Positions 56,405 through 64,000 of a stretch of 64,000 nucleotides of DNA are shown piece by piece. The stretch is taken from contig NZ_LT706965.1 of assembly GCF_900155535.1 (NCBI RefSeq), forward strand, positions 431,536-495,535, given 5' to 3'. The stretch is from Corynebacterium urinipleomorphum (GTDB lineage Bacteria; Actinomycetota; Actinomycetes; Mycobacteriales; Mycobacteriaceae). The position numbers and the translations under genes are program-made. Position 1 is the first letter of the stretch, and the number at the start of each line of letters is the position of its first letter. The notes beneath the pieces were generated by a model. The model did no database searches. It was not told the DNA's origin and saw only the letters and a list, made by a program, of their open reading frames with translations.

Positions 56405-56562
56405 GCTGGAGGCGGGGTGTAGACGAGTTTGCACTGCTGCAGCTCTGCCCACCTGCGGGGCAGGCGACGCGCTGACCCCGGCCCACCACAGTCTTCGACC
56501 GAGCTTTGGCAGTAGTGTGTAAGGAGTTAGTTAGCTCCGACACACTGGTAAGCGAGGACACT

Positions 56563-58779
56563 GTGACTACCTCTTCCGATAACTCTTCCCAGCCGACGAC
56601 CGGCGTTTCCGACGCCGCAGCGTCGCTCCCCGTCGAGCTGCAGGCCATGACCGTGGCCCGCTATCCGGAGGACTGGACCGCAGAAGACACCCGCGCCGTG
56701 GACACTGTGCGCATCCTGGCTGCCGACGCCGTGGAAAACTGCGGCTCCGGCCACCCGGGCACCGCAATGTCCCTCGCCCCGCTGGCGTACACCCTCTACC
56801 AGCGCGTCATGCGCCACGACCCAGCTGACCCGCACTGGGCGGGCCGCGACCGCTTCGTGCTGTCCAACGGGCACTCTTCGCTGACGCAGTACATCCAGCT
56901 GTACCTCGGCGGCTTCGGCCTGGAAATCGAGGACCTGAAGGCTCTGCGCACCTGGGGTTCCAAGACCCCGGGCCACCCGGAGTACAACCACACCGCTGGT
57001 GTGGAGATCACCACGGGTCCGCTCGGCCAGGGCTTGGCGTCTGCAGTAGGCATGGCCATGGCTGCCCGCCGCGAGCGCGGCCTGTTCGACCCGGAGGCAG
57101 CTCCCGGCCAGTCCCCGTTCGACCACTTCATTTACGTCATTGCCGGCGACGGTGACCTGCAGGAGGGCGTGACCAGCGAAGCCAGCTCGCTCGCCGGCAC
57201 CCAGCAGCTGGGCAACCTGATCGCGTTCTGGGACGACAACCGCATCTCCATCGAGGACGACACCCAGATTGCATTCAACGAGGACGTGCTCGCGCGCTAT
57301 GAGGCATACGGCTGGCAGACGCTCACCGTAGAGTCCGGCGAGGACGTCACGGCCATCCTCGCCGCCGTCGAGCAGGCGAAGGCGGAGACAAGCAAGCCGA
57401 CGATGATCCGCGTCAAGACGGTCATTGGCTACCCCGCCCCGAACATGATGAACACCGGCGCTGTCCACGGTGCGGCGCTCGGCGCCGACGAGGTCGCGGC
57501 AGTCAAGGAGGTCCTCGGCTTCGACGCGCAGGCGTCCTTCCCGGTCGAGGACAACGTCATCGCGCACACCCGCCAGCTCGTCGATCGCGGCGCGCAGGCG
57601 CACAGCGAATGGCAGGAGCTTTTCGACGCCTGGGCTACCGCCAACCCCGACCGCAAGTCCCTCTTCGACCGCCTCGCCGCCCGCGAACTGCCAGCAGGCT
57701 GGGCTGATGAGATGCCGACGTGGGAGCCGGACGAGAAGGGCATCGCCACCCGCAAGGCCTCTGAGGCAGCCATCCAGGCACTCGCCGCGACCCTGCCGGA
57801 GCTGTGGGGCGGCTCTGCTGACCTGGCGGGCTCGAACAACACCCTGATCAAGGGTGAACCGTCGTTCGGCCCGGAGGCGATCTCCACCGACATGTTCACC
57901 ACCCACCCGTACGGCCGCAACCTGCACTTCGGTATCCGCGAGCACGCGATGGGCTCGATCATGAACGGCATCGCCCTGCACGGCAACACCCGCGTCTACG
58001 GCGGCACCTTCCTCATCTTCTCCGAGTACCTCTACCCCGCCATCCGCGTGGCTGCACTGTCGGGTATCGACGGCTACTACGTCTTCACCCACGACTCCAT
58101 CGGCCTCGGCGAGGACGGCCCGACCCACCAGCCGGTGGAGACCCTGACTGCCCTGCGCGCCATCCCGGATCTCGCGGTCATCCGCCCGGCTGACGCCAAC
58201 GAAACGTCCGCCGCGTGGAAGGCAGCTATCGAAGCTGACCCGCAGCCGAAGGCGCTCGCCCTGTCCCGCCAGAACCTCCCCGTGCTCGAGGGCACCAAGG
58301 AGAAAGCCTTCGAGGGTGTCGCCCGCGGGGCGTACGTCCTTGTCGAAGCGTCCACCGGCACCCCCGACGTGATCCTCATGGGCTCCGGCTCCGAGGTTCA
58401 GCTCGCTGTCGAGGCCGCGAAGGTGCTGGAGGCCGACGGCATCGCCACCCGCGTCGTGTCCATGCCGTCCATGGACTGGTTCCTCCTGCAGGACCGCTCC
58501 TACATCGACGAGATCATCCCGCGCGACGTCCTCGCCCGCGTCTCCGTCGAAGCAGGTGTGGCCATGCCGTGGTTCCGCTTCACCGGCGACCAGGGCCGCA
58601 ACGTCTCCCTCGAGCACTTCGGCGCCTCCGCACCGGGCGCTGAGCTCTTCGAGCGCTTCGGCTTCACCACCGACGCCGTCGTCGCAGCCGCACGCGAGTC
58701 CCTCGACTCCGTGCGTACCCGCACCGCCGACTCCGCAGCCGACCCGGAGCGTGGCCCGGTGCGCGGGGACGGGGTGTAA
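56563..58779 (+). CDS. tkt: Transketolase
   Basis: 738-residue TPP enzyme exchanging two-carbon units among sugar phosphates. TPP motif GDGDLQEGVTSEASSLAGTQ, substrate His in NCGSGHPGTAMSLAPLAYTLY, pyrimidine-domain YGRNLHFGIREHAMGSIMNG and HDSIGLGEDGPTHQPVE. Start GTG 56563. First gene of the tkt-tal-zwf-opcA-pgl operon. The 158 bp before it follow capA; GGAG-TTAGTTAG-CTCC just before the start could be a small hairpin. Confidence 0.96.
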   Translation: MTTSSDNSSQPTTGVSDAAASLPVELQAMTVARYPEDWTAEDTRAVDTVRILAADAVENCGSGHPGTAMSLAPLAYTLYQRVMRHDPADPHWAGRDRFVLSNGHSSLTQYIQLYLGGFGLEIEDLKALRTWGSKTPGHPEYNHTAGVEITTGPLGQGLASAVGMAMAARRERGLFDPEAAPGQSPFDHFIYVIAGDGDLQEGVTSEASSLAGTQQLGNLIAFWDDNRISIEDDTQIAFNEDVLARYEAYGWQTLTVESGEDVTAILAAVEQAKAETSKPTMIRVKTVIGYPAPNMMNTGAVHGAALGADEVAAVKEVLGFDAQASFPVEDNVIAHTRQLVDRGAQAHSEWQELFDAWATANPDRKSLFDRLAARELPAGWADEMPTWEPDEKGIATRKASEAAIQALAATLPELWGGSADLAGSNNTLIKGEPSFGPEAISTDMFTTHPYGRNLHFGIREHAMGSIMNGIALHGNTRVYGGTFLIFSEYLYPAIRVAALSGIDGYYVFTHDSIGLGEDGPTHQPVETLTALRAIPDLAVIRPADANETSAAWKAAIEADPQPKALALSRQNLPVLEGTKEKAFEGVARGAYVLVEASTGTPDVILMGSGSEVQLAVEAAKVLEADGIATRVVSMPSMDWFLLQDRSYIDEIIPRDVLARVSVEAGVAMPWFRFTGDQGRNVSLEHFGASAPGAELFERFGFTTDAVVAAARESLDSVRTRTADSAADPERGPVRGDGV

Positions 58780-58827
58780 AGGGCTGCAGGGAAACGTCGA
58801 TAAGCGATAAGCGAAAAGGAGAAACCC

Positions 58828-59913
58828 ATGACCGCAATTGACCGCCTCGCCGAAGCCGGCACCTCCACCTGGCTCGACGACCTCTCGCGCGACCGCATCG
58901 TGTCCGGCAACCTCGCAGAGATCAAAGCCGCTAAGACGCTCTCGGGCGTGACCACGAACCCCGCGATCTTCGCCAAAGCCATGTCGTCCGGCACCGCCTA
59001 CGACGAGCAGATCACAGAGCTGAAAGCCGGCCAGATCGGCGTCGATGAAGCCGTCTACGCCATGAGCGTCAAGGACGTGCAGGATGCCTGCGACCTCTTC
59101 CTCGACGTCTTCGAAGCCACTGGCGGCCGCGACGGACGCGTGTCCATCGAAGTCGACCCCCGCCACGCCGACGACGAGGAGCGCACCGTCGCCCACGCCA
59201 AGGAACTGTGGGAGCTCGTCGACCGCCCGAACGTGATGATCAAGATCCCGGCGACCGACGCGTCGCTGCCCGCGATCACCCACGCGCTCGCAGAGGGCAT
59301 CTCCGTCAACGTCACGCTGATCTTCTCCGTCGAGCGCTACCAGCAGGTCATCGATGCCTACAAGGCCGGCATCAAGCAGGCCGCCGCGAACGGGCACGAC
59401 GTATCGAAGATCCACTCCGTGGCGTCCTTCTTCGTTTCCCGCATGGATACCGAGGTGGACAACCGCCTCGACGCCATCGGCACCGACGAGGCGCGCGCGC
59501 TCAAGGGAAAGGCCGGCATCGCCAACGCACGCCTGGCGTACCAGCTGTTCCTCGACTCCTTCGGCGACGATTCCGGGCTTCCGGAAGGCGCGAACAAGCA
59601 GCGTCCGCTCTGGGCATCCACCGGTGTGAAGAACCCGGACTACCCGGCCGACATGTACGTCACCGAACTCGCCGGGCCCGACACCGTCAACACGATGCCT
59701 GAGCCCACCATCGACGCCGTCCTCAACGCCGACAACATTCACGGTGACACGCTCACGGGAACCGCCGACGACGCACGCGAGATCTTCAAGCAGCTCGAAG
59801 CAGTGGGCATCGAGCTTGACGACGTCGTCGCCGTCCTCGAACGCGAAGGCGTCGACAAGTTCGTCGAAGCGTGGCAGGAACTGCTCGATTCCATGCTCGA
59901 GAATCTGAAATAG
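58828..59913 (+). CDS. tal: Transaldolase
   Basis: 361 residues, the long actinobacterial transaldolase type. The Schiff-base Lys is in [14 protein letters not shown]; other marks are [37 protein letters not shown] and [17 protein letters not shown]. Start ATG with AAAAGGAGAAACCC. The leader carries the 11-mer at 58795-58805, followed by a second GATAAGCG. In mycolata Tal follows tkt and precedes zwf. Confidence 0.96.
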   Translation: MTAIDRLAEAGTSTWLDDLSRDRIVSGNLAEIKAAKTLSGVTTNPAIFAKAMSSGTAYDEQITELKAGQIGVDEAVYAMSVKDVQDACDLFLDVFEATGGRDGRVSIEVDPRHADDEERTVAHAKELWELVDRPNVMIKIPATDASLPAITHALAEGISVNVTLIFSVERYQQVIDAYKAGIKQAAANGHDVSKIHSVASFFVSRMDTEVDNRLDAIGTDEARALKGKAGIANARLAYQLFLDSFGDDSGLPEGANKQRPLWASTGVKNPDYPADMYVTELAGPDTVNTMPEPTIDAVLNADNIHGDTLTGTADDAREIFKQLEAVGIELDDVVAVLEREGVDKFVEAWQELLDSMLENLK

Positions 59914-59923
59914 CCAATTCCTT

Positions 59924-59978
59924 CGTCGCGGCCGTCCTTTTAGGGTTTAATCTTCTTAATTGGTAAACGGCCGCGACG
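59924..59978. repeat. 12-bp inverted repeat between tal and zwf
   Basis: CGTCGCGGCCGT (59924-59935) and its exact reverse complement (59967-59978) enclose 31 bp of A/T-rich sequence; TATTTTC follows. It could act as a weak terminator, attenuator or processing site separating tkt-tal from zwf-opcA-pgl, or a regulator site. The rest of the 124-bp gap shows only the zwf leader. Confidence 0.7.
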
Positions 59979-60037
59979 TATTTTCGCGGCGGCGCACCTT
60001 ACTGTCCCGCCCCCCACCAGACGAAAGGCCACCGCCT

Positions 60038-61576
60038 GTGTCGAATCTGGCACCCGAATGGAAGAACCCCCTCCGCTCCTACGCTGACCGGCGGCTACCG
60101 CGGATTGCAGGCCCCTCCGGCATGGTCATCTTCGGCGTCACCGGCGACCTGGCCAAGCGGAAACTCCTCCCAGCTATCTACGACCTCGCCTACCGTGGTC
60201 TGCTGCCCGCCGGCTTCACCCTCGTCGGCTTCGGCCGCCGCCCGTGGTCCAAGGAGGAATTCGAGTCCTACGTCCGCGAACAAGTCGAAGTAGGAGCACG
60301 CACCGTCTTCGACGAGCACGTCTGGGCTCGCCTCGCCGAAGGCATGCACTTCGTCCAAGGCGCATTCGACGACGACGAAGCGTTCGACAACATGGCCGAG
60401 CTACTCGACCACATGGATGCCACCCGCGGCACCGCCGGCAACTGGGCCTTCTACCTGTCCGTGCCGCCCGAGTACTTCGCAGGCGTCATTGACCAGCTCG
60501 ACCGCACCGGCATGGCGCAGGCAGCGGACGGACAGTGGCGCCGCGTGATCATCGAGAAGCCCTTCGGCCACAACTTGGCCACCGCGCGCGAGCTCAACGA
60601 GACAATCAACTCTGTCTTCCCAGAGCGCGCCGTCTTCCGTATCGACCACTACCTGGGCAAGGAAACTGTCCAGAACATCCTGGCCATGCGCTTCGCCAAC
60701 CAGATGTTTGAGCCGCTGTGGAACGCCCAATTCGTGGACCATGTGCAGATCACCATGGCCGAGGACATCGGGCTCGGCGGCCGCGCCGGCTACTATGACG
60801 GCATCGGCGCTGCACGCGACGTCATCCAGAACCACCTGCTGCAGCTCCTCGCGCTCGTCGCCATGGACGAGCCCGTCTCCTTCTCCCCGCGCCAGCTGCG
60901 CTACGAGAAGCTGAAGATCCTGCGCGCCACAAAGCCGATCGGCCCCTTCGAGGAGACCACCGCCCGCGGTCAGTACACCGCCGGCTGGCAGGGATCCGAG
61001 CAGGTTGTCGGCCTCCGCGAAGAAGACGGGTTCGACCCCGAGTCCACCACTGAGACCTACGCCGCGTGCACCCTCGGTGTGAACTCCCGCCGCTGGGCCG
61101 GCGTACCGTTCTACCTGCGCACCGGTAAGCGCCTCGGCCGCCGCGTCACCGAGATCGCCCTCGTGTTCAAAAAGGCTCCCCACGAAGCGTTCGGCCCGGG
61201 TCTGACCAGCCAGCTGGGCGCCAACACACTCGTCATCAGGGTCCAGCCCGACGAGGGAATCCTGCTCCGTTTCGGCTCCAAGGTCCCCGGCTCCACCCTG
61301 GAAGTCCGCGACGTCAACATGGACTTCTCGTACACCGAAGCCTTCACCGAAGAATCGCCGGAAGCCTACGAGCGTCTCATCCTCGACGCGCTTCTCGACG
61401 AAACCGGCCTCTTCCCCACCGCCGCCGAAGTCGAGCGCAGCTGGGAAATCCTCGATCCGATCCTGGACTTCTGGGCTGAGAACGGCCGCCCCGACGAATA
61501 CGCTGCCGGCACCTGGGGTCCGTCCTCCGCCGACGAGATGATGGCCGCGCACGGCCGCACCTGGCGCCGCCCGTAG
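60038..61576 (+). CDS. zwf: Glucose-6-phosphate dehydrogenase, catalytic subunit
   Basis: 512 residues from GTG 60038 ([19 protein letters not shown]). NADP motif [20 protein letters not shown]; active-site [13 protein letters not shown] with the catalytic His/Lys; [32 protein letters not shown]-terminal [15 protein letters not shown]. Feeds the oxidative pentose pathway and makes NADPH. OpcA is encoded 107 bp downstream. The gap has no further gene. Confidence 0.97.
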   Translation: MSNLAPEWKNPLRSYADRRLPRIAGPSGMVIFGVTGDLAKRKLLPAIYDLAYRGLLPAGFTLVGFGRRPWSKEEFESYVREQVEVGARTVFDEHVWARLAEGMHFVQGAFDDDEAFDNMAELLDHMDATRGTAGNWAFYLSVPPEYFAGVIDQLDRTGMAQAADGQWRRVIIEKPFGHNLATARELNETINSVFPERAVFRIDHYLGKETVQNILAMRFANQMFEPLWNAQFVDHVQITMAEDIGLGGRAGYYDGIGAARDVIQNHLLQLLALVAMDEPVSFSPRQLRYEKLKILRATKPIGPFEETTARGQYTAGWQGSEQVVGLREEDGFDPESTTETYAACTLGVNSRRWAGVPFYLRTGKRLGRRVTEIALVFKKAPHEAFGPGLTSQLGANTLVIRVQPDEGILLRFGSKVPGSTLEVRDVNMDFSYTEAFTEESPEAYERLILDALLDETGLFPTAAEVERSWEILDPILDFWAENGRPDEYAAGTWGPSSADEMMAAHGRTWRRP

Positions 61577-61683
61577 TACCGACGCACAAGACGCGAACAC
61601 TGGCACGACCGCCGGAACGACCACCCGCCCGAACGCAACACGCCCCACCACCGCCACCGCACGCCCCACGAGAAGAGTCCCGC

Positions 61684-62619
61684 ATGATCATCACCATGTC
61701 CGACACGTCCACCCGCGAAATCACGAAGCTGCTGCTGGACACTCAAGAAAACTACTCGCTAGCCACCGGCCGCGTGCTCACCCTGATCGTTGTGGCCGAC
61801 ATCCACGACGACGTGGAGTCCATCCTCGACCACGTGCGCACCGCCTCCCATGAACACCCCTCGCGCGTGCTCATGCTCATTACTGGCAACCCCGAGAGCG
61901 GAAACGTCCTCGACGCCCAAGCAATTCTCGCGGACGATGCCGGTGCCTCCGAGATCATCGTCATGGATTTGCACGGGGACTTGGCGAACAACTTGGCGTC
62001 CGTCGTCACGCCTCTTCTGCTTCCGGATACCCCTGTCGTTGCCTGGTGGCCGTCGACTGCTCCCGCGCGCCCCGCTGAACACCCGCTGGGGCAGCTCGCG
62101 CACCGTCGGATCACCAACGCCCGCGAGAACGTTGACGGGAACACGCTCCTGCGGCTCGCCAACGGTTACTGCCCGGGCGATTCCGACATGCTCTGGTCGC
62201 GCATCACGCACTGGCGCGGGGTAGTTGCTTCCGCTCTCGACCGTTACCCCCACGAACCTGTCACCGCCGTCGAGATCGACGGCCCCGCGGACGACCCGAG
62301 CGTGGACATCGCCGCCGCTTGGCTGTCGTCATGTCTCGACGCGCCTGTGAACAGGATCAGCAGCGAGCAATCCGCCGAGGAGCCCTCACGCCTGTTCCCG
62401 GTTCGCCGCCTGACGTTGCAACGCGATTCAGGCCCCGTCTCTGTCAGCGTGAAGGACGACAAGACGATCCGCGTCCGCGTCCCGGGGCTCCCCGATTCCT
62501 TCGTGGCCATGAGCACCCGAAGTGACGCCGACTGCCTTTCCGAAGAACTCCGCCACCTTGACCCCGACGGGGCCTATTCGCAGGCGCTGCGCTCACTCTC
62601 GGCCGTGAATTTTGTCTAG
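61684..62619 (+). CDS. opcA: Glucose-6-phosphate dehydrogenase assembly protein OpcA
   Basis: 311 residues, aligning with corynebacterial OpcA from the first residue (MIITMSDTSTREITKLL). Conserved segments: TGRVLTLIVVADI, EHPSRVLMLITGN, VTPLLLPDTPVVAWWPS and SDADCLSEELRHLDPD at the end. OpcA is needed for full Zwf activity and forms a complex with it. Between zwf and pgl as in other actinobacteria. Confidence 0.95.
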   Translation: MIITMSDTSTREITKLLLDTQENYSLATGRVLTLIVVADIHDDVESILDHVRTASHEHPSRVLMLITGNPESGNVLDAQAILADDAGASEIIVMDLHGDLANNLASVVTPLLLPDTPVVAWWPSTAPARPAEHPLGQLAHRRITNARENVDGNTLLRLANGYCPGDSDMLWSRITHWRGVVASALDRYPHEPVTAVEIDGPADDPSVDIAAAWLSSCLDAPVNRISSEQSAEEPSRLFPVRRLTLQRDSGPVSVSVKDDKTIRVRVPGLPDSFVAMSTRSDADCLSEELRHLDPDGAYSQALRSLSAVNFV

Positions 62620-62656
62620 AGTCATAAGGCAAGCAGTTTTTGAAGGAGCGATAAGA

Positions 62657-63382
62657 ATGATTACCGTCGAAAACGTCCCCAATCTCGATGTGCTTATCGA
62701 CGAAGCCTCCACCCGCTTCGTCGACACCGTCAGCGAGATCATTGCCTCCGACACCGGCGGCGTGCACGGGGACGGAATCGCGCGCGTAGTCTTCACAGGC
62801 GGTGGCGCCGGCATCAAGCTTCTATCACGCCTCGTGCGCGCCAAGAACCTCGACTGGACACGCATCCACGTTTTCTTTGGCGACGAGCGCAACGTCCCCG
62901 TCTACGACCCAGACTCCAACGAGGGGCAAGCCCGTTACGCGCTGCTCAACCACGTGAGCATCCCAGAATCCAACATCCACGGGTACCGCCCAGGCAACTT
63001 GTCGCTTGAGGACGCCGCCGTAAACTACTCCAACGCCATCCTCCAACACGCTCCCCGCGGTTTCGACCTCCACCTCCTCGGCATGGGCCCCGACGGCCAC
63101 ATCAACTCCCTGTTCCCGTCTTCCGCGCAGCTTGAGGAACGCGAGAAGCTGGTTGTCGGTGTCGCCGATTCCCCCAAGCCTCCCGCGGAGCGTCTCACCC
63201 TGACTCTCCCCGCAATCACCCGTGCAAAGCAGGCCTGGCTTCTCGTTTCCGGTTCAGAGAAGGCAGACGCCATCAGCCATCTCGTCGACGGTGAACCTTC
63301 CGCTGAATGGCCTGTAACGCTCGTCCCCACAGTGACCGACACCACGCTGTTCGTCACCGACGACGCATTCACTGTGAAATAG
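62657..63382 (+). CDS. pgl: 6-phosphogluconolactonase (DevB type)
   Basis: 241 residues. Family pattern: VVFTGGGAGIKLLSRL, WTRIHVFFGDERNVPVYDPDSN, FDLHLLGMGPDGHINSLFP and RLTLTLPAITRAKQAWLLVSG. Hydrolyses 6-phosphogluconolactone to 6-phosphogluconate. ATG 62657 with GAAGGAG 12 bp upstream; 37 bp after opcA. Last gene of the operon. The region after it (63383-63597) has no gene. Confidence 0.95.
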   Translation: MITVENVPNLDVLIDEASTRFVDTVSEIIASDTGGVHGDGIARVVFTGGGAGIKLLSRLVRAKNLDWTRIHVFFGDERNVPVYDPDSNEGQARYALLNHVSIPESNIHGYRPGNLSLEDAAVNYSNAILQHAPRGFDLHLLGMGPDGHINSLFPSSAQLEEREKLVVGVADSPKPPAERLTLTLPAITRAKQAWLLVSGSEKADAISHLVDGEPSAEWPVTLVPTVTDTTLFVTDDAFTVK

Positions 63383-63440
63383 CTGTCCCCCTGAGAAGAG
63401 CGCTCGCGGTGTCGTAGCCACCAGCTCCGCGGGCATTACT

Positions 63441-63744
63441 CCGCGCATGACTGTTGGGCCGTGGGGCGTGTTTCTCCCCCCGGCCGTCCCGGCTGTTTTA
63501 GCTCGTGCTTCGGATGCGCGGCTACCTCCCGCTTCTATCCGCTATGTCCGTGTCTGTCTGCTGGTCTGCAGATCGATCCTGGCGTTATTCCCGTTGTTTA
63601 TTCTCGTTGTTTTCCGAACAGTAGGTGCATCGCGCCGTATTGGTGGGTGGTGTTCGGAGCGGGTCTTCCCCTAGGTGATACCCATACGGGGGTCCCTGCT
63701 CTGATTTCTATGCGGCCGCGGTGTTTTCGGTTGGGGTTATCGTC
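63441..63744. repeat. Long imperfect repeat, copy B (partner of 15966-16247)
   Basis: Begins CCGCGCATGACTGTTGGGCC at 63441. Aligns with copy A through the HNH gene 3' end at 63598 and on to about 63744; copy B is ~22 bp longer around 63540-63590. Shared downstream flank shows the two loci are duplicates as units, not just related proteins. Confidence 0.85.
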
Positions 63745-64000
63745 GTTGGTGCGGTTGTGGTACCTGCACACCACCGCCAAGTTGTTCATGTTGGTCTGCC
63801 CGCCGCGTGACCACGCGGTGACATGATGCACCTCGCAGTTATCGGCGGCGTGCCGGCACCCCGGCACCGGGCATGTTGTGAGTGTTGCTCGGGCAAGGTC
63901 ACGCTGCTTGGCGTTGGCGAAGCGTTTCGTGTCGTATAGGTTCACCGCACCCGCCTGCGGATGGAAGATAGCTACTTCCAGGTCCTCCCCGTGGAACCGG
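63598..64000 (-). CDS. DUF222/HNH (13E12-type) endonuclease-like protein, C-terminal part (runs off the window)
   Basis: About 133 C-terminal residues; the frame is open to the window edge with no stop (EDLEVAIFHPQAGAVN...). HNH/zinc segment: CPVPGCRHAADNCEVHHVTAW, then GQTNMNNLAVVCRYHNR, with the two His, Asn and His of an HNH nuclease and Cys pairs for zinc. The tail is HQYGAMHLLFGKQRE, identical to the relic at 16101. Role of this family in mycolata unknown; multi-copy and repeat-like. Confidence 0.88.
   Translation of the reverse strand, partial: RFHGEDLEVAIFHPQAGAVNLYDTKRFANAKQRDLARATLTTCPVPGCRHAADNCEVHHVTAWSRGGQTNMNNLAVVCRYHNRTNDDNPNRKHRGRIEIRAGTPVWVSPRGRPAPNTTHQYGAMHLLFGKQRE

Overview
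This 64 kb stretch is chromosomal DNA of a high-GC actinobacterium, most probably a Corynebacterium. The grounds are a mycothiol ligase (mshC), an MptB-type mannosyltransferase, a Pup-system ATPase without a proteasome-docking tail, the suf order sufR-B-D-C-S-U-T, the pentose phosphate order tkt-tal-zwf-opcA-pgl, and gene neighbourhoods shared with C. glutamicum and M. tuberculosis (uppP / lipoprotein / pyrD / PEBP protein; acn / Rv1476-like / ripA-like; sufR / mptB / ABC pair / ctaA). The species cannot be named from this window.

Layout. 1-6.5 kb: 5' end of dop, the vitamin B6 pair pdxS / pdxR, ARC (mpa), trmI and an M18 aminopeptidase. 6.5-15.8 kb: a RecB-like nuclease, then leftward genes fhs, a dicarboxylate transporter, aspA, hisG, hisE, a HAD phosphatase, a small acidic protein and mshC. 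15.9-17.8 kb: a 13E12-type (DUF222/HNH) gene broken by an IS3-family element. 18-30.4 kb: uppP, an LppL-like lipoprotein, pyrD, a PEBP protein, tRNA-Leu(GAG), a VTT membrane protein, an SPFH/NfeD pair, DUF3097, coproheme ferrochelatase and a RipA-like peptidase. 30.6-41.6 kb: aconitase, two related glutamine amidotransferase-like proteins, an ACT/UPF0210 pair, a Tat-exported phosphoesterase, an ABC-F protein and a toxin-antitoxin pair. 41.7-48.2 kb: the suf operon. 48.4-55 kb: mptB, an ABC exporter, ctaA, qor and ctaB. 55.1-56.4 kb: a frameshifted capA lipoprotein gene. 56.6-63.4 kb: the oxidative and non-oxidative pentose phosphate operon. 63.4-64 kb: the 3' end of a second HNH gene.

How they fit together. 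Most of the window is housekeeping metabolism: Fe-S assembly (suf) and its clients (aconitase, a ferrochelatase with a likely cluster), heme a synthesis (ctaA, ctaB, hemH), NADPH and pentose supply, mycothiol, and envelope building (uppP, mptB, ripA-like). aspA and the Dcu transporter suggest aspartate-to-fumarate metabolism with dicarboxylate exchange. Accessory DNA is limited to the IS3/HNH locus, the second HNH locus, the toxin-antitoxin pair and capA.

The least expected signal is a dispersed 11-base word, CGTCGATAAGC (reverse complement GCTTATCGACG). I found it 12 times by eye, never closer than 3 kb, in several reading frames and in intergenic DNA, against roughly 0.03 expected. Other points of note are a PdxR without its usual PLP-binding lysine, no pdxT beside pdxS, no acnR beside acn, a strong terminator inside the suf operon, and a G7 tract that breaks capA.
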